Below, piece after piece: positions 63,750 through 64,000 of a stretch of 64,000 nucleotides of DNA. Position 1 is the stretch's first letter, and the number at the start of each line of letters is the position of its first letter. The stretch is from positions 62,001-126,000 of the forward strand of contig RCAB01000116.1 in NCBI GenBank assembly GCA_003640385.1, in the 5' to 3' direction. The DNA is from Setaria digitata (Eukaryota; Nematoda; Chromadorea; Rhabditida; Setariidae). A model generated the notes under the pieces. That model searched no databases. It was given only the letters and a program-made list of their open reading frames with translations, and was not told where the DNA came from. A program made the position numbers and the translations under genes.

Positions 63750-63863
63750 ATGCCTGGCAAGACGAATGGGGCATCAAATGGAACTGGTGAAAGGTCGTTT
63801 GTCAATTTCGATCCGGAAGATCCGGAATACATCAAAGAGTTGCAAAGGCCAGCAGCTATTAAG
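63750..63863 (+). CDS. add-1: Adducin N-terminal coding exon (partial gene)
   Basis: Adducin caps actin barbed ends and recruits spectrin at the membrane skeleton. This first exon encodes 38 residues in phase 0 and ends at AAG|GTTTTA; the rest lies beyond the window. The diagnostic part is FVNFDPEDPEYIKELQRPAA, which parallels the YFDRVDENNPEYLRERN segment before the aldolase-like head domain of animal adducins. The short Gly/Asn/Ser-rich start (MPGKTNGASNGTGERS) is typical of a disordered N-terminus. The assignment rests on a short motif recalled from memory, so it is less certain than the other two genes. Confidence 0.68.
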
Positions 63864-64000
63864 GTTTTACTTTTTTCTTGCTATCGATAATTTAATTTGT
63901 TAGAATGATTTATCATTTATCATCAGATGACGTCGTACGTTTCGTTCGCATGCAATTTATTAGTGACATTCTACTGGAAGTAAAATTTAATAAAATCCTT

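Noticed and set aside
12738..63863. Three + strand genes as an operon
   Set aside because: The intergenic distances (about 12.8 and 18 kb) are far beyond nematode operon spacing.
1..64000. CRISPR arrays, tRNA genes, spliced-leader RNA, telomeric TTAGGC arrays, Wolbachia or mitochondrial inserts
   Set aside because: By eye I found no regular spacer arrays, no B-box-containing cloverleaf, no spliced-leader sequence, no telomeric array and no bacterial-like or mitochondrial coding sequence; a covariance-model or BLAST scan would be decisive.

Overview
The window looks like nuclear DNA of a parasitic nematode, most likely a clade III (spirurid or filarial) worm. It is very AT-rich, carries many long poly-A and poly-T runs, has short exons ending at TTTTAG/TTTCAG-type acceptors, and all three recognisable genes are animal signalling or cytoskeletal genes. 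Isolated single Ns and one 6-N gap inside poly-T show it is a gap-filled draft assembly. There is no bacterial, organellar or viral coding sequence that I can recognise. Layout: (1) 1-5 kb is non-coding and holds a fold-back (MITE-like) element at 878-1344 and a degenerate ~29-33 bp minisatellite at about 2408-2620. (2) About 5.1-27.9 kb is a 26-exon gene for an RGS-RhoGEF, the orthologue of C. elegans rhgf-1 and of vertebrate LARG/PDZ-RhoGEF, with PDZ, coiled coil, RGS-like, C1, DH and PH domains in order. Exon phases are consistent from the PDZ exon to the stop codon; the extreme N-terminus is uncertain. (3) 28-40.7 kb is non-coding, with long poly-T, an N gap, AT palindromes and a 48 bp duplication. 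(4) 40.7-45.7 kb is a nine-exon gene for a DOK-family adaptor (PH plus IRS-type PTB domain) whose PTB domain appears to lack the usual phosphotyrosine-contacting arginines. (5) 45.7-63.7 kb is largely non-coding, with an AT satellite, perfect palindromes, a G-rich/CCGT-repeat island, two orphan open frames, and an approximately 75 bp relic of the 5' end of 28S rRNA. (6) 63750-63863 is the first coding exon of a gene that reads as adducin (add-1-like), cut by the window edge. All three genes are on the + strand but lie more than 10 kb apart, so they do not form an operon. DOK and adducin start codons sit 5 bases after an AG acceptor, as expected for spliced-leader trans-splicing. Functionally the set is cortical signalling: a G-alpha-12/13 to Rho exchange factor, a receptor-tyrosine-kinase adaptor and a spectrin-actin capping protein. 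The 28S relic just upstream of the adducin ATG, the PTB domain without its arginines, and an (AG)n microsatellite that may be translated as Arg-Glu repeats inside the RhoGEF are the most notable observations.
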